From Candidatus Limosilactobacillus faecipullorum (GTDB lineage Bacteria; Bacillota; Bacilli; Lactobacillales; Lactobacillaceae), in NCBI GenBank assembly GCA_019118465.1, contig DWYX01000046.1, positions 1-34,978 on the forward strand: DNA of 34,978 nt, read 5' to 3'. Position 1 is the stretch's first letter, and every line of letters starts with the position of its first letter. Under the pieces are notes generated by a model. It worked only from the letters and a program-made list of their open reading frames with translations, made no database searches and was not told the DNA's origin. Below are positions 1 through 9,200 of this stretch, one piece after another. A program made the translations under genes and the position numbers.

Positions 1-153
1 GGCTGGTAGCCCAATAAAAACTACTAAGGTTGGGACAACCTTTGGTCAATAGTCGTAACCGCTACTCGAAAGTTCTTTTAGAACTGGTAGAGTAAGTATG
101 CGATGTTCCCAGAATCCCCCACTTCAAGCAAGGCTAAGTGGGGGTAGTTCAAG
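1..153 (+). mobile_element. Right end of an IS200/IS605-type element (partial)
   Basis: The window opens inside an element of the IS200/IS605 type. It contains the last codons of a probable tnpB (stop at 50-52), then about 100 bases of structured non-coding DNA. A 6-bp hairpin (AGTTCT/AGAACT, 71-85) is nested in a CTAC/GTAG pair, and a strong subterminal hairpin follows (CCCCCACTT 116-124 with AAGTGGGGG 136-144). The host gene patB resumes at about 153/154, so the element ends there, give or take a few bases. In this family the 3' part of tnpB plus the right end is also the omega-RNA scaffold. The hairpin shares the core CCCACTT...CTAAGTGGG with the left-end hairpin at 34607-34648, so the two elements are probably related. 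The rest of the element lies outside the window. Confidence 0.75.
2..52 (+). CDS. tnpB: TnpB-type nuclease, C-terminal tail (partial)
   Basis: Only 16 codons and a TAG stop are visible (tail ending TTKVGTTFGQ). The reading frame enters from the left edge. The assignment to TnpB, the RNA-guided nuclease accessory of IS605-type elements, rests mainly on position: directly upstream of an IS605-like terminal hairpin, in the orientation expected for tnpB. No catalytic motif is in view. It could also be the tail of another IS-encoded protein. Confidence 0.5.
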   Translation, partial: AGSPIKTTKVGTTFGQ

Positions 154-832
154 TAATCCGCAAAACCCAGGTGGGATGATTTGGACGAAGGTTGAATTAC
201 AACGCCTAGCTGAACTAGGACAGAAGTATGATGTCACCATTTTTGTGGATGAAATCCATGGTGATATTACCTTTAATGAAGACGGTTATGTTCCATTCTT
301 TAGCTTACCGGAAAAGTTTTTACAAGATGTGGTAATTGCTGTGTCCCCAAGTAAGACTTTTAATATTGCAGCGACCCATGCGGCCACCTTGTTTGTGCCG
401 AATGCCTACTTACGGGAAGTGGTTGACCAAGGTCTCCATAATGATGGCTTGGCTGGAGTTAACTTAACGGCTATTCCAGCTTCGATTGCGGCTTATACTC
501 AAAGTCACGCATGGTATCACGCTTTGCTTAATTATTTAAAAGAAAATCTCGAATTAGTTGAAAAGACGGTCCAAGACCACTTGGCCAATCAAGTAGCGGT
601 GGTTCCTTCGGCGGCAACTTATCTCGTTTGGCTTGATATTTCTGCTTTAAGTCATGATTCGGCGACTTTTGCGGACTTTTTAGAAAAAGAAAGCGGTCTA
701 ATCTTAAATCCGGGAACAATGTATGGGGAAGCTGGCAAGGGTTTTGTCCGGATGAACGTTGCTTATCCGCGGGCGGTTGTTGAAGATGGTTTGCAACGCC
801 TCATTAAAGCAGTTAAGGCGTGGCCAAAATAG
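153..832 (+). pseudogene. patB: patB/malY-type PLP-dependent C-S lyase, 3' fragment interrupted by an IS
   Basis: This is the C-terminal part of a fold-type I PLP enzyme of the MalY/PatB (cystathionine beta-lyase) family, which cleaves C-S bonds in cystathionine or related sulfur amino acids. Visible landmarks in order are NPQNPGG, the PLP-contacting DEIHGDI, the PLP-binding lysine in SPSKTFN, and the substrate-carboxylate arginine in the RMNVAYPR stretch near the C-terminus. About 225 residues survive; the family is normally about 385-395. The upstream part is displaced by the IS that ends at about 153. An open frame from an ATG at 98 runs through the IS end into the gene, but its first 18 or so codons are IS sequence, so it is not a native start. 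The 5' half would be expected on the far side of the element. Confidence 0.85.
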
Positions 833-908
833 ATTATCGGATCACACCCAAAATTTGGTATACTATATCAGATAAAAGAAATTTAATAAAGAAGGTTGGA
901 TTAACTTA

Positions 909-1604
909 ATGGATGCAGAGAAACTTTCACAACGGCTCCAGGTTGTTGCTGATTTTGTTCCTAAGGGAGCCCGATTAGCTGATATTGGGACGGACCACGC
1001 TTATTTACCAGCAGCTTTGGTGGTTGCGGGGAAAATTAATTTTGCAGTGGCGGGGGATGTAACCCCTGGTCCCTTACAAAATGCGGTCAATGAAATTGAA
1101 CGACTACAATTACAAAATCAAATCATTCCCCGGCTGGCAGACGGTTTAGCTGCAATTCAACCAGCTGACCAAATTGATACGGTTGTCATTGCTGGCATGG
1201 GCGGGGCCTTAATTACTAAGATTCTTACAGCGGGTTTAAATCAATTACATGGGGTAAAACGCCTAATCTTACAGCCTAATATTGGTGAAGAACGGGTCCG
1301 CGCCTGGTTAATGGCTCATCATTACCAAATTATGGCGGAAAAAATTATTGAAGAAGACGGTCACATCTATGAGGTGATTGTCGCTGATTATACCCTGGTA
1401 CCATTCCGCTATAATGACCGGGAACTACGATTTGGTCCCTTCTTGTTAGAACAAGGCGGTGCGACTTTCAAAGTAAAATGGCAAGCAGAATATGACCGGG
1501 AGGAAAATGCTTTGGCCCAAATGAAAGCGGCCAAGCAACCACCACTTGATAAAATTGCAAGCTTTGAACAACGTTTGGGGCAGATTAAGAAGGTGATTGA
1601 ATGA
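909..1604 (+). CDS. trmK: tRNA (adenine22-N1)-methyltransferase TrmK
   Basis: This is a 231-residue cytoplasmic SAM-dependent methyltransferase of the TrmK/YqfN family, which makes m1A22 in tRNA. The N-terminal Rossmann region shows the SAM motif ADIGTDHAYLP (about residues 24-34) and a glycine-rich VIAGMGG motif (about 95-101), with the family's helical C-terminus. Length is normal. A TATACT hexamer at 859-864 is a plausible -10 with a poor -35, and GAAGGTTGGA (891-900) is the ribosome binding site. The stop overlaps the start of the next gene by 4 nt (ATGA), as is usual for the trmK-nif3 pair, so the two are probably translationally coupled. Confidence 0.92.
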   Translation: MDAEKLSQRLQVVADFVPKGARLADIGTDHAYLPAALVVAGKINFAVAGDVTPGPLQNAVNEIERLQLQNQIIPRLADGLAAIQPADQIDTVVIAGMGGALITKILTAGLNQLHGVKRLILQPNIGEERVRAWLMAHHYQIMAEKIIEEDGHIYEVIVADYTLVPFRYNDRELRFGPFLLEQGGATFKVKWQAEYDREENALAQMKAAKQPPLDKIASFEQRLGQIKKVIE

Positions 1605-2425
1605 CGACGGGATTAGAGATAATTCACCAATTTGAGCAATTTGCCAGTCCTAAAATTGCCGAAGACTGGGACCATGTAGGCCTACAATTAGGCGATCCTA
1701 GTCAACCGGTCACCAAAGTTTTAACGACCTTGGATGTCCGACCAGCGGTTGTCGATGAAGCGATTGAGTTGGGAGTAAACTTTATCTTTTCCCATCATCC
1801 CCTCATGTTTCGGCCAGCAAAGGACCTCGACTTACGCAATCCACAAAATGCAATGTATGCGAAGTTATTGTGCCATGGAATTACGGTTTATTCGGCCCAT
1901 ACTAATTTGGATTCCGCTAATGGGGGAATGAATGACTGGTTAGCTGCCCAACTAGAACTGACGAACCTAGCGGGACTGGTCTCCGCTGGAGTTGACCCAG
2001 TTAGTGGGCAATCCGTCGCGATGGGCCGGATTGGTGATTTGCCCCGAGCTTTAAAGCCCGCTGAATTTGTGGATTGGGTTCAGGATCACTTTGATGTAAA
2101 AGGTTTACGGTATGTTTTACCTGATCCTACCCCGCAAACGATTCAACGGGTAGCGATCCTTGGTGGTTCCGGTGGTGAGTTTTATCACCAAGCAAAAATA
2201 GCGGGAGCACAGGCCTATGTGACGGGGGATGTCTCCTATCATGTTGCCCAAGACATGCAAGCAGTGGGCTTAATGCTGGTTGATCCTGGTCACCATATCG
2301 AAGTCGTGGCTGCTCAAAAGTTACAAGAACTTCTCTCAACCTGGGCAAGTGAAAAAGGCTGGTCTTGTCCAGCGATCGCTAGTCAGGTCAATACAGAACC
2401 ATTTAATTTTCATATGAAAGGCTAG
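1601..2425 (+). CDS. Nif3-family dinuclear metal-binding protein (YqfO-like)
   Basis: A 274-residue Nif3/YbgI/GTP cyclohydrolase I type 2-like protein. The metal ligands expected for the family are present: H65-H66 in SHHPL, H100 and D104 in AHTNLDSANGG, and H231-H232 with E234 in PGHHIE. It is shorter than Bacillus YqfO (about 370 residues) and has only a short linker where larger members carry a PII-like insertion. The biochemical function of the family is unsettled. It overlaps trmK by 4 nt and is followed 9 nt later by pepT, suggesting one transcript. Confidence 0.88.
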   Translation: MTTGLEIIHQFEQFASPKIAEDWDHVGLQLGDPSQPVTKVLTTLDVRPAVVDEAIELGVNFIFSHHPLMFRPAKDLDLRNPQNAMYAKLLCHGITVYSAHTNLDSANGGMNDWLAAQLELTNLAGLVSAGVDPVSGQSVAMGRIGDLPRALKPAEFVDWVQDHFDVKGLRYVLPDPTPQTIQRVAILGGSGGEFYHQAKIAGAQAYVTGDVSYHVAQDMQAVGLMLVDPGHHIEVVAAQKLQELLSTWASEKGWSCPAIASQVNTEPFNFHMKG

Positions 2426-2434
2426 GTAAGTGAA

Positions 2435-3679
2435 ATGACGGAAGAAAAATATGCTGGTTTGTTAGCTCGTTTTTTAAGTTACGCAAAGATTGAAACCCGG
2501 TCAGATCCGGAGAGTACCACGGTACCAACGAGCCCAAAGGAACTTGTATTATTAAAGCAATTGATGGCTGAATTAAATGAGTGGGGCTTAGATGATGTTC
2601 GGATGGGCGAAAAGAACGCCATTGTGATGGCAACTTTACCATCTAACTTGGATTACGAGGTTCCGGTAATGGGATTGTTGGCTCACGTTGATACGGCAGA
2701 CTTCAATGCTGAAAACGTAAATCCCCAAATCATTGAAAATTACGATGGTAAGGAAATTCAACTTGGAACGAGCGGCTTTAAGCTTTCACCAACTGAATTT
2801 CCAAGTTTGAAGAATTACATGGGTCAAACCTTAATCACGACTGATGGGACGACCTTATTAGGGGCCGACGATAAGGCTGGGGTCGCTGAAATCATGACGA
2901 TGTTGGCTTATTTGACCAAGCACCCAGAAGTAAAACACGGGACCATCAAGGTTGGCTTTACCCCAGACGAGGAAACCGGGACCGGTGCTAATCTCTTTGA
3001 TGTCAAAGACTTTGGGGCTGATTTTGCATACACCGTTGATGGTGGTCCCCTTGGTGAATTGGAATACGAAACCTTTAATGCGGCGGCTGCAGAAATTAAT
3101 ATTCAAGGGAAGGATGTTCACACGGCAACTGCTAAGGGCGTAATGGTCAACGCCATTCAAGTGGCAATGGACTTACAAGCAAAGTTACCCGACCATGATC
3201 GGCCAGAAAAAACGGCCGGGCGGGAAGGTTTCTTCCACCTTTACCAATTAGACGGGACGGTTGATCATGCCCGGATGCTGTACCTAATCCGGGATCACGA
3301 TAAGCAACTCTTTGAAGCTCGTAAAGAAGCCTTACAGGCAGTGGTTAAGGAAGTCAATGAAGAACTTGGCGAAGACCGCGTCACGCTGAAGCTCGAAGAC
3401 CAATACTATAACCTTAAAGATGCTTTAAAGGGTCACATGGAAGTAGTTGATTTAGCTAAGCAAGCCATGGAAGATCTTGATATCAAACCAGTTATTTACC
3501 CAGTCCGGGGTGGGACTGACGGTTCAACGATTTCTTACATGGGCTTACCAACGCCAAACTTGTTTGCTGGGGGCGAAAATATGCACGCGCGCTTTGAATA
3601 CGTCTCCTTGCAAACGATGGAAAAAGTGGTTGACGTTTTGTTGAAGATGAATGAAAATCTAGTAGCGAAGGCAAACTAA
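2435..3679 (+). CDS. pepT: Peptidase T (tripeptide aminopeptidase)
   Basis: A 414-residue M20B metallopeptidase that removes the N-terminal residue from tripeptides in the cytoplasm, typical of peptide-consuming lactic acid bacteria. Zinc-site and catalytic residues are visible: H84 and the following aspartate in LAHVDTAD, D145 in LLGADDKAG, E179/E180 in PDEETG, and H384 in GGENMHARFEY. The region between (about 205-320) is the dimerisation insert. Length matches the family. The ribosome binding site before the ATG at 2435 is weak, which fits coupling to the gene just upstream. Confidence 0.93.
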   Translation: MTEEKYAGLLARFLSYAKIETRSDPESTTVPTSPKELVLLKQLMAELNEWGLDDVRMGEKNAIVMATLPSNLDYEVPVMGLLAHVDTADFNAENVNPQIIENYDGKEIQLGTSGFKLSPTEFPSLKNYMGQTLITTDGTTLLGADDKAGVAEIMTMLAYLTKHPEVKHGTIKVGFTPDEETGTGANLFDVKDFGADFAYTVDGGPLGELEYETFNAAAAEINIQGKDVHTATAKGVMVNAIQVAMDLQAKLPDHDRPEKTAGREGFFHLYQLDGTVDHARMLYLIRDHDKQLFEARKEALQAVVKEVNEELGEDRVTLKLEDQYYNLKDALKGHMEVVDLAKQAMEDLDIKPVIYPVRGGTDGSTISYMGLPTPNLFAGGENMHARFEYVSLQTMEKVVDVLLKMNENLVAKAN

Positions 3680-3721
3680 TAAATTTAATTTGCTACCTAA
3701 TATTAAACGAAAGAAGGTGGG

Positions 3722-4588
3722 ATGATGGTAAAGAACCATTCAATTCAACGCCGGCGAATGATAAAGCGGCTCTTTTTTGCTCTCTTATATGGAGTCCTTT
3801 CGGCGATTGGGGTTAATTTCTTCTTAACTCACGCTAATTCATATTCTTCTGGGTTACTGGGGATTTCCCAGTTAATCCAAGCTATTGGTTTAATGATGGG
3901 AATTCATTTGAACTTGGGAATGTTAGTTTTCATCTTTAACGTGCCTCTCTTCATCTTTGCGTGGCGGGCCTTTGGTTTGAGCTATATCTTTTATTCTGGC
4001 TTAGCGGTCCTGTTTAACGTCATCGCCTTAGCTATCATCCCTGTGGTGAAGCTTGTTAGTGACCCCTTGACCAACACAATTGTTGGGGCAACCCTAATTG
4101 GGGTTGGGATTGGGCTTTGCTTTAACAATGGTTTCACGACTGGTGGGGTCGATATCATCGTGACCTATTGCCAACGGAAGTTTCATAAGAACGTCGGCTT
4201 CTTTGCTAACGTGGTGAACGGCTTGATTTTGGTTGCAACGGTGATCGCCTTTGGGCCAAGCCGGATTGTTTACAGTTTGATTGGGATGTTACTCACCAAC
4301 TGGATTATGGATTGGGTCTTCGTTTCTCAAACCGACGTCAGTGTAACGATTTTTACCAAGCAATCTGATAAGTTAATTCCAGCACTGAAAACTTTTACCC
4401 ATGGGGCAACTGTCCTTCACGGAATTGGGGCTTACACCGGAAATGAAACCGACGTTATCATTGTGGTTACGCCGCGGAGTCAATTAGTTGATTTGCGAAA
4501 GATGGTTAAAACGATTGATCCAAATGTCTTTTTGAGTATGCAACGAACGAACGTCGAATTAGGGGTTTATCGGCGCCATTCATTGTGA
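3722..4588 (+). CDS. YitT-family membrane protein (DUF161 + DUF2179)
   Basis: A 288-residue membrane protein. After a basic N-terminus (HSIQRRRMIKRL) there are five or six hydrophobic segments (about residues 16-200), including a glycine-rich GATLIGVGIGLCFNNG stretch typical of the YitT/YczE group. A soluble C-terminal DUF2179 domain follows (about 205-285). No transported substrate is established for the family. The start has a good ribosome binding site (GAAGGTGG just upstream); an adjacent second ATG at 3725 could be used instead. Confidence 0.87.
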   Translation: MMVKNHSIQRRRMIKRLFFALLYGVLSAIGVNFFLTHANSYSSGLLGISQLIQAIGLMMGIHLNLGMLVFIFNVPLFIFAWRAFGLSYIFYSGLAVLFNVIALAIIPVVKLVSDPLTNTIVGATLIGVGIGLCFNNGFTTGGVDIIVTYCQRKFHKNVGFFANVVNGLILVATVIAFGPSRIVYSLIGMLLTNWIMDWVFVSQTDVSVTIFTKQSDKLIPALKTFTHGATVLHGIGAYTGNETDVIIVVTPRSQLVDLRKMVKTIDPNVFLSMQRTNVELGVYRRHSL

Positions 4589-4651
4589 TGAGGTCGGAAG
4601 AAAGCTTTTTCGACTGTATTTTCTGAGTAACTTTGAATGGGAGTAATAAAA

Positions 4652-5701
4652 ATGAAAAAAACAAGAACAATTTTAATGCTTGGGGCTTGTACTTTACTTT
4701 TAGCTGCTTGTGGTTCAAATCAAGCGAGCTCAAAGTCAACGACATCAAGTAGTAGCCAAACTAGTCAACCGAGTTATTTAACGAGTAAGAGTCAAAAACT
4801 AAAGACCGGTGAAAAGACACCACAAGAAAGTGTGGCAATTATTACCACCTATGCCGCCAAAAAGTATGGTGGCGATTGGCTAACGAACCTCAAACAAGCA
4901 AAGCGAGGGCGGCTAACCGTTAACCTCCAAGATCCAGAAAACTATGCCATCAAGGATCCTGGTCAAGGGGTGGTTTACCAAGTTAACGGTAAGAAAGCCG
5001 GAACAATCTATGTTCTTGGGAAGGACAGCGACTTCTACTTGTACACGAAAACTACCAAGTCCAATGGCGGTAAACAACTTGGTCACGCCAGTATCGATCA
5101 AATGATCACCTATATAAACCAAAAGGGTGGTGCCAAATTAGCCAAGCAATTGGCAACGAAGGCCACCATTAATGACCAACGGAGTGGTAGCGAAAGCTCT
5201 ACGAGTTCAAGTACAAAGTCAACTGTAACGACTGGAAAATATGGTAATTTAGGAACTTTCACCATCCCGGCTGACCTCCGGGGAACGTGGTATACTAGTG
5301 TTGACGGAAAAATTACTAAGTACGTCATTACGGATCACCAGATTTCCTGGTCCAATGATGACGAAAATGAATCCATGACACTCTATAAACAGGATGAAAC
5401 ATGGCTTGGTGATCACAATACCAACCCTGGCCAGTCATTAGTCGATGCAACGAAGAATTGGAGTTCAGGAAAATTAGTTAATATCCGTGGGGACCAAGCT
5501 GTTCATACTTATGGCTGGCTCCAAAATGCTGGAGCTGGTGAAAACTACGCGGTTAAGACCGAAACAGTTGATGGTCACCAACAAAAGGTCTTAGTTATTA
5601 GCGGTGGGGCCGAAGCCTGGGTTGACGGGATAGGTTATCAATCACCAACTACCGCTCAAAATAATGAAGATACTGAATTTGATGATCTTGAATATCGGTA
5701 A
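4652..5701 (+). CDS. Secreted lipoprotein of unknown function
   Basis: A 349-residue predicted lipoprotein. The N-terminus is a type II signal peptide: MKKTRT, a hydrophobic core, and the lipobox LLAAC with the cysteine at about residue 20, giving membrane anchoring on the outer face. A Ser/Thr/Gln-rich linker follows, then two apparent domains: about residues 48-165 (starting near TPQESVAIITTYAAKKYGG) and about 200-345 (starting near TIPADLRGTWYTS), separated by a second Ser/Thr-rich linker. I do not recognise either domain with confidence. An in-frame ATG lies five codons upstream at 4637, but the GGGAG at 4639-4643 is well spaced for the ATG at 4652, so I chose that start. Confidence 0.8.
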   Translation: MKKTRTILMLGACTLLLAACGSNQASSKSTTSSSSQTSQPSYLTSKSQKLKTGEKTPQESVAIITTYAAKKYGGDWLTNLKQAKRGRLTVNLQDPENYAIKDPGQGVVYQVNGKKAGTIYVLGKDSDFYLYTKTTKSNGGKQLGHASIDQMITYINQKGGAKLAKQLATKATINDQRSGSESSTSSSTKSTVTTGKYGNLGTFTIPADLRGTWYTSVDGKITKYVITDHQISWSNDDENESMTLYKQDETWLGDHNTNPGQSLVDATKNWSSGKLVNIRGDQAVHTYGWLQNAGAGENYAVKTETVDGHQQKVLVISGGAEAWVDGIGYQSPTTAQNNEDTEFDDLEYR

Positions 5702-5714
5702 AATGAGATATGAT

Positions 5715-5828
5715 TAACTCAGTTAATTGTTAAGATATCACGATATAAAGTAATCTGAGTTAGAAGTGGTTAGTGAACGAAGTGAATTTTGGACTCTTTA
5801 GAGGCTCAAAATCATCTTTCTCACGTTC
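5715..5828. other. Structured intergenic region (two inverted repeats)
   Basis: Two structures lie between the lipoprotein gene and a terminator. TAACTCAG (5715-5722) pairs perfectly with CTGAGTTA (5755-5762). An imperfect stem runs from 5775 to 5828: GAAC/GTTC, GTGA/TCAC, ATTTTG/CAAAAT and CTCT/AGAG around a TT loop. I do not recognise a known RNA family. It may be a structured 3' UTR or a small RNA ending at the terminator at 5862-5896. Confidence 0.35.
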
Positions 5829-5861
5829 CTTGGTAATGGGTGCGTCGCCTTCATTTAACAC

Positions 5862-5896
5862 AAAAAAGCTGGAGCAAAAACTGCTCCAGCTTTTTT
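5862..5896. terminator. Strong bidirectional intrinsic terminator
   Basis: A perfect 15-bp stem (arms 5862-5876 and 5882-5896, core GCTGGAGCA/TGCTCCAGC) with an AAAAC loop. A run of A on the left and T on the right lets it work for the + strand lipoprotein transcript and the - strand DUF2929 gene that converges on it. Confidence 0.9.
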
Positions 5897-5903
5897 AATT
5901 CGT

Positions 5904-6098
5904 TTAGTGTTCTGGGTTTGCGTGGGTGGTAATGAAGGTCCAACCATTACTTGCAACTAAAGCAACGACTGCCCCAAGAATAGCACAGAGTTCAAAGTTA
6001 GCTTGCAAGGTTTCCAATTGACTACCAATGTATCCGAGGACCATGCCAAGGATCGCACCCCAGAAGATTACGATGAGATTCTTAAAAATCGTCTTCAT
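5904..6098 (-). CDS. Small DUF2929 (YjzD-like) membrane protein
   Basis: A 64-residue protein with two hydrophobic segments (about residues 6-27 and 38-56), resembling the YjzD/DUF2929 family of small membrane proteins of unknown function found next to dnaE in many lactobacilli. The frame extends upstream to a GTG at 6107, but the ribosome binding site AAAGGAG overlaps that codon and is well placed 8 nt before the ATG at 6098. The gene is divergent from dnaE and ends in the shared terminator at 5862-5896. Confidence 0.75.
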   Translation of the reverse strand: MKTIFKNLIVIFWGAILGMVLGYIGSQLETLQANFELCAILGAVVALVASNGWTFITTHANPEH

Positions 6099-6181
6099 AA
6101 GTTTCACTCCTTTAGTGGCTAGCTCAATTCTAACACAGTTTTCCTAAGACGGTGTGAACGGTTTGCAGAAAAAATATTATT

Positions 6182-6213
6182 TTGGTGATCATCAGCGAAA
6201 AGGTTGTTATAAT
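6182..6213 (+). promoter_or_regulatory. Putative dnaE promoter
   Basis: A consensus -10 TATAAT at 6208-6213 precedes dnaE. The -35 is poor: TTGGTG at 6182-6187 gives a 20-nt spacer, and TGATCA at 6186-6191 gives 16. It overlaps the first codons of the longest dnaE frame, supporting the downstream start at 6254. Confidence 0.45.
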
Positions 6214-6253
6214 TTTAACCAGTATTAACTATTTGAAAGGAGGCAATTGCCAA

Positions 6254-9200
6254 ATGGTACCAGTCAATGTAATTAGTACTTATAGTTTACTTAAAAGTAC
6301 GATTCGTCCGGAAAAACTAGTTGAATTTGCTAAAGCCCAGGGATATTCCGCAGTTGCCTTAACCGATGAAAATGTTTTGTACGGGGCAGTTAGGTTTTAT
6401 TATGCCGCTCAAGCCGCAAATTTAATCCCGGTTTTAGGGCTAAAAATTAGTCTTGAAAACTTTCATGCGATTGTCTATGCCAAAGGAAGCCAAGGTTATC
6501 AGGCTTTAAGTCGTCTGTCATCAACGATAATGACCCAAGCCCAACCGCTAACGATGGCAGTTTTTTTAAAACTAACGGCTAACTTGCCAATTGCGGTTGA
6601 GCCAGCAACGATTTTATTAGCCTACCAAGACCAAAGTCTGCAAGCTATCCTTAAATCGTTAACTAAGGAACATCCAAGTGACCTTTACGCTGGGATTACC
6701 TTGGAACTTGATCCGGTTCAGCAGACGGCAATTCAGAATTGGGCACAAAAATACCGTCTTCCCTTACTTGCAATGGACCCCGTTGAGTATCTCCAGGCCG
6801 ATGACTATTTTTCCACCCAAGTCCTCCGGGCAATTGGGACGGGGCATGAAATTAAAGCTCCGCATTTAGTCGCTGATCATAAGGGACCACATTTCTTACG
6901 TTCAAATAATGAGATGGTCCAGGCTTACCGGGCGGCAGGGCTTGAAGAAGCCGTGACGAATACTGATCGGTTAGCCGAAGAATGTCAATTAATGATCAAG
7001 TTTCAATCGCCAGTCTTACCAGCTTTTCCGGTCCCAAATGAAGAAACTAGTCAATCTTATTTGCAAAAACTTTGTCAAGCGGGTTTGCGGGTCCGAGGCT
7101 TAACTTCGCAACCGTACCAAGACCGTTTAACCCACGAATTAAAACAGATCCACAACCTCGGTTTTGATGATTATTTTTTGATTGTGTGGGATGTCATGCA
7201 CTTTGTCCACCAGCAAAAAATTACTACTGGACCCGGGCGGGGTTCGGCTGCTGGATCCTTGGTTGCATATGCTTTACAAATTACGGATGTCGACCCACTG
7301 AAATACCATTTGCTGTTTGAACGGTTCTTAAATCCCGAACGGGCCCAAATGCCGGACATTGATTTGGATATTCCGGATAATCACCGGCAAGAAGTCTTAG
7401 CATACGTTCACCAACGCTATGGTCACCAGCGGGTCGCCCAAATTATTACTTTCGGGACCTTAGCTGCCAAGCAGGCCTTAAAAGATGTTGCCCGCATATT
7501 TAAACTGCCAACTTATTTGAGTGACCAATTAAACGGGATTTTGGGTCAAATTCAAAGCAAAGACCGCTTGACAATCGCCGGAGCAGTAAAAAGTTCGCAG
7601 GCCTTGGTTAATTTAATGAATGACCAACCCCTGGTTAGTTTGATTGTCAAAACCGCTCAAAAACTAGAAGGCTTACCTCGCCATGACTCAATTCACGCTG
7701 CCGGGATTGTTTTAGCAAACGAACCCTTAATGGATTTAGTTCCGCTTCAAGGTGGTTTTGGGGATGATGAGTTAATGGTTACCCAGTATGCCAAAGAAAC
7801 CGTTGAAGCCGTTGGGTTGTTAAAAATGGACTTCTTAGGACTGCGAAACTTAACGATCATGGATTCGGCTTTGCAATTAATTCACCAGCGGCAACCTAAG
7901 TTTGACCTTACCAAGGTTCCTTTGGATGATCCGGCAACTTTACGCTTATTTAGCCAGGGAAATACCGACGGGATTTTCCAATTTGAGTCCCGTGGGATTC
8001 GCCGAGTCTTAATTAACCTTGGGATAGATAATTTTGAAGATTTAGTTGCGGTGAATGCCCTGTATCGCCCGGGCCCGATGGATAATATTGATCATTTTAT
8101 TGCCCGAAAATACGGAACCGAAGATTACCAGTTGCCCGATCCGAGTCTCCAAGCTATTCTCGGAACAACTTATGGGGTTTTGGTTTATCAAGAACAGGTC
8201 ATGCAAGTTGCTTCCATAATGGCTGGCTTTACTCTGGGTCAAGCCGACTTACTCCGGCGCGCGATGAGCCATAAAAATCAAGCAACGATGGACCAAATGA
8301 AGGCCCGTTTCCTCGCCGGAGCGGAAAAGAAAGGATATGCCAAGAATTTAGCAAGCCAGGTTTACGACTATATTGAACGCTTTGCCCAATACGGGTTTAA
8401 TCGGTCGCATGCGGTTGCTTATTCCAAAATGGCTTTTGAAATGGCGTATTTGAAAGTTCATTTTCCAACTGAGTTTTTCGTGGCCCTTTTGGAAATCGAA
8501 CCTAACTTAAATAAGAAACGGGACCATTTTGCGGATGCTAAGCGCAGTGGGGTTACGGTGGTTGGACCGCGGATTAACCTTTCTCAGGCTGGCTTTAGCC
8601 TTCAAGATGGAAAAGTGATTGTTGGTTTTGAATCAATTAAGGGGTTGCGTTCGGATATGATCGCAGCAATCTTAAAGGCCCGACAGTCAGGCCCCTTTAA
8701 GGATATTTACGACTTTTTAGCCCGCTTACCAGAACGGTGGGCTACTGAGAAATATTTGACGCCTTTAATTTACGTTGGGGCTTTTGATGGCCTTGGTTAT
8801 AACCGGGCGGAATTGATTGATGGCTTACCAGGTTTGTTGTCTGGCGGTCAGTTCTCCCTTCATGAACCAAGTTTGCAACCAATTATGCATCAATTAGCCG
8901 AGTTACCTCTTGGAGAACGATTGACCAAGGAAAATAAATACTTAGGGGTTTACCTTTCGGGTCATCCGGCTAGCCAATATCATAATTTACGCCAACAATT
9001 AGGTGGGCAATTAATTCAAGATGTTCAACCGGACCAACTAGCAACTTTAGTGGTCATGTTTAACCGTTCCCGAACCGTGCATACCAAAAAGGATCACCGG
9101 CAAATGGCCTTTGTGACCGCGAGTGACGAAAGCGGCAAGATTGCTTTAACAATTTTTCCGCAACAATACGCTAAGTTTTACCAATTATTGGAAAAACCAA

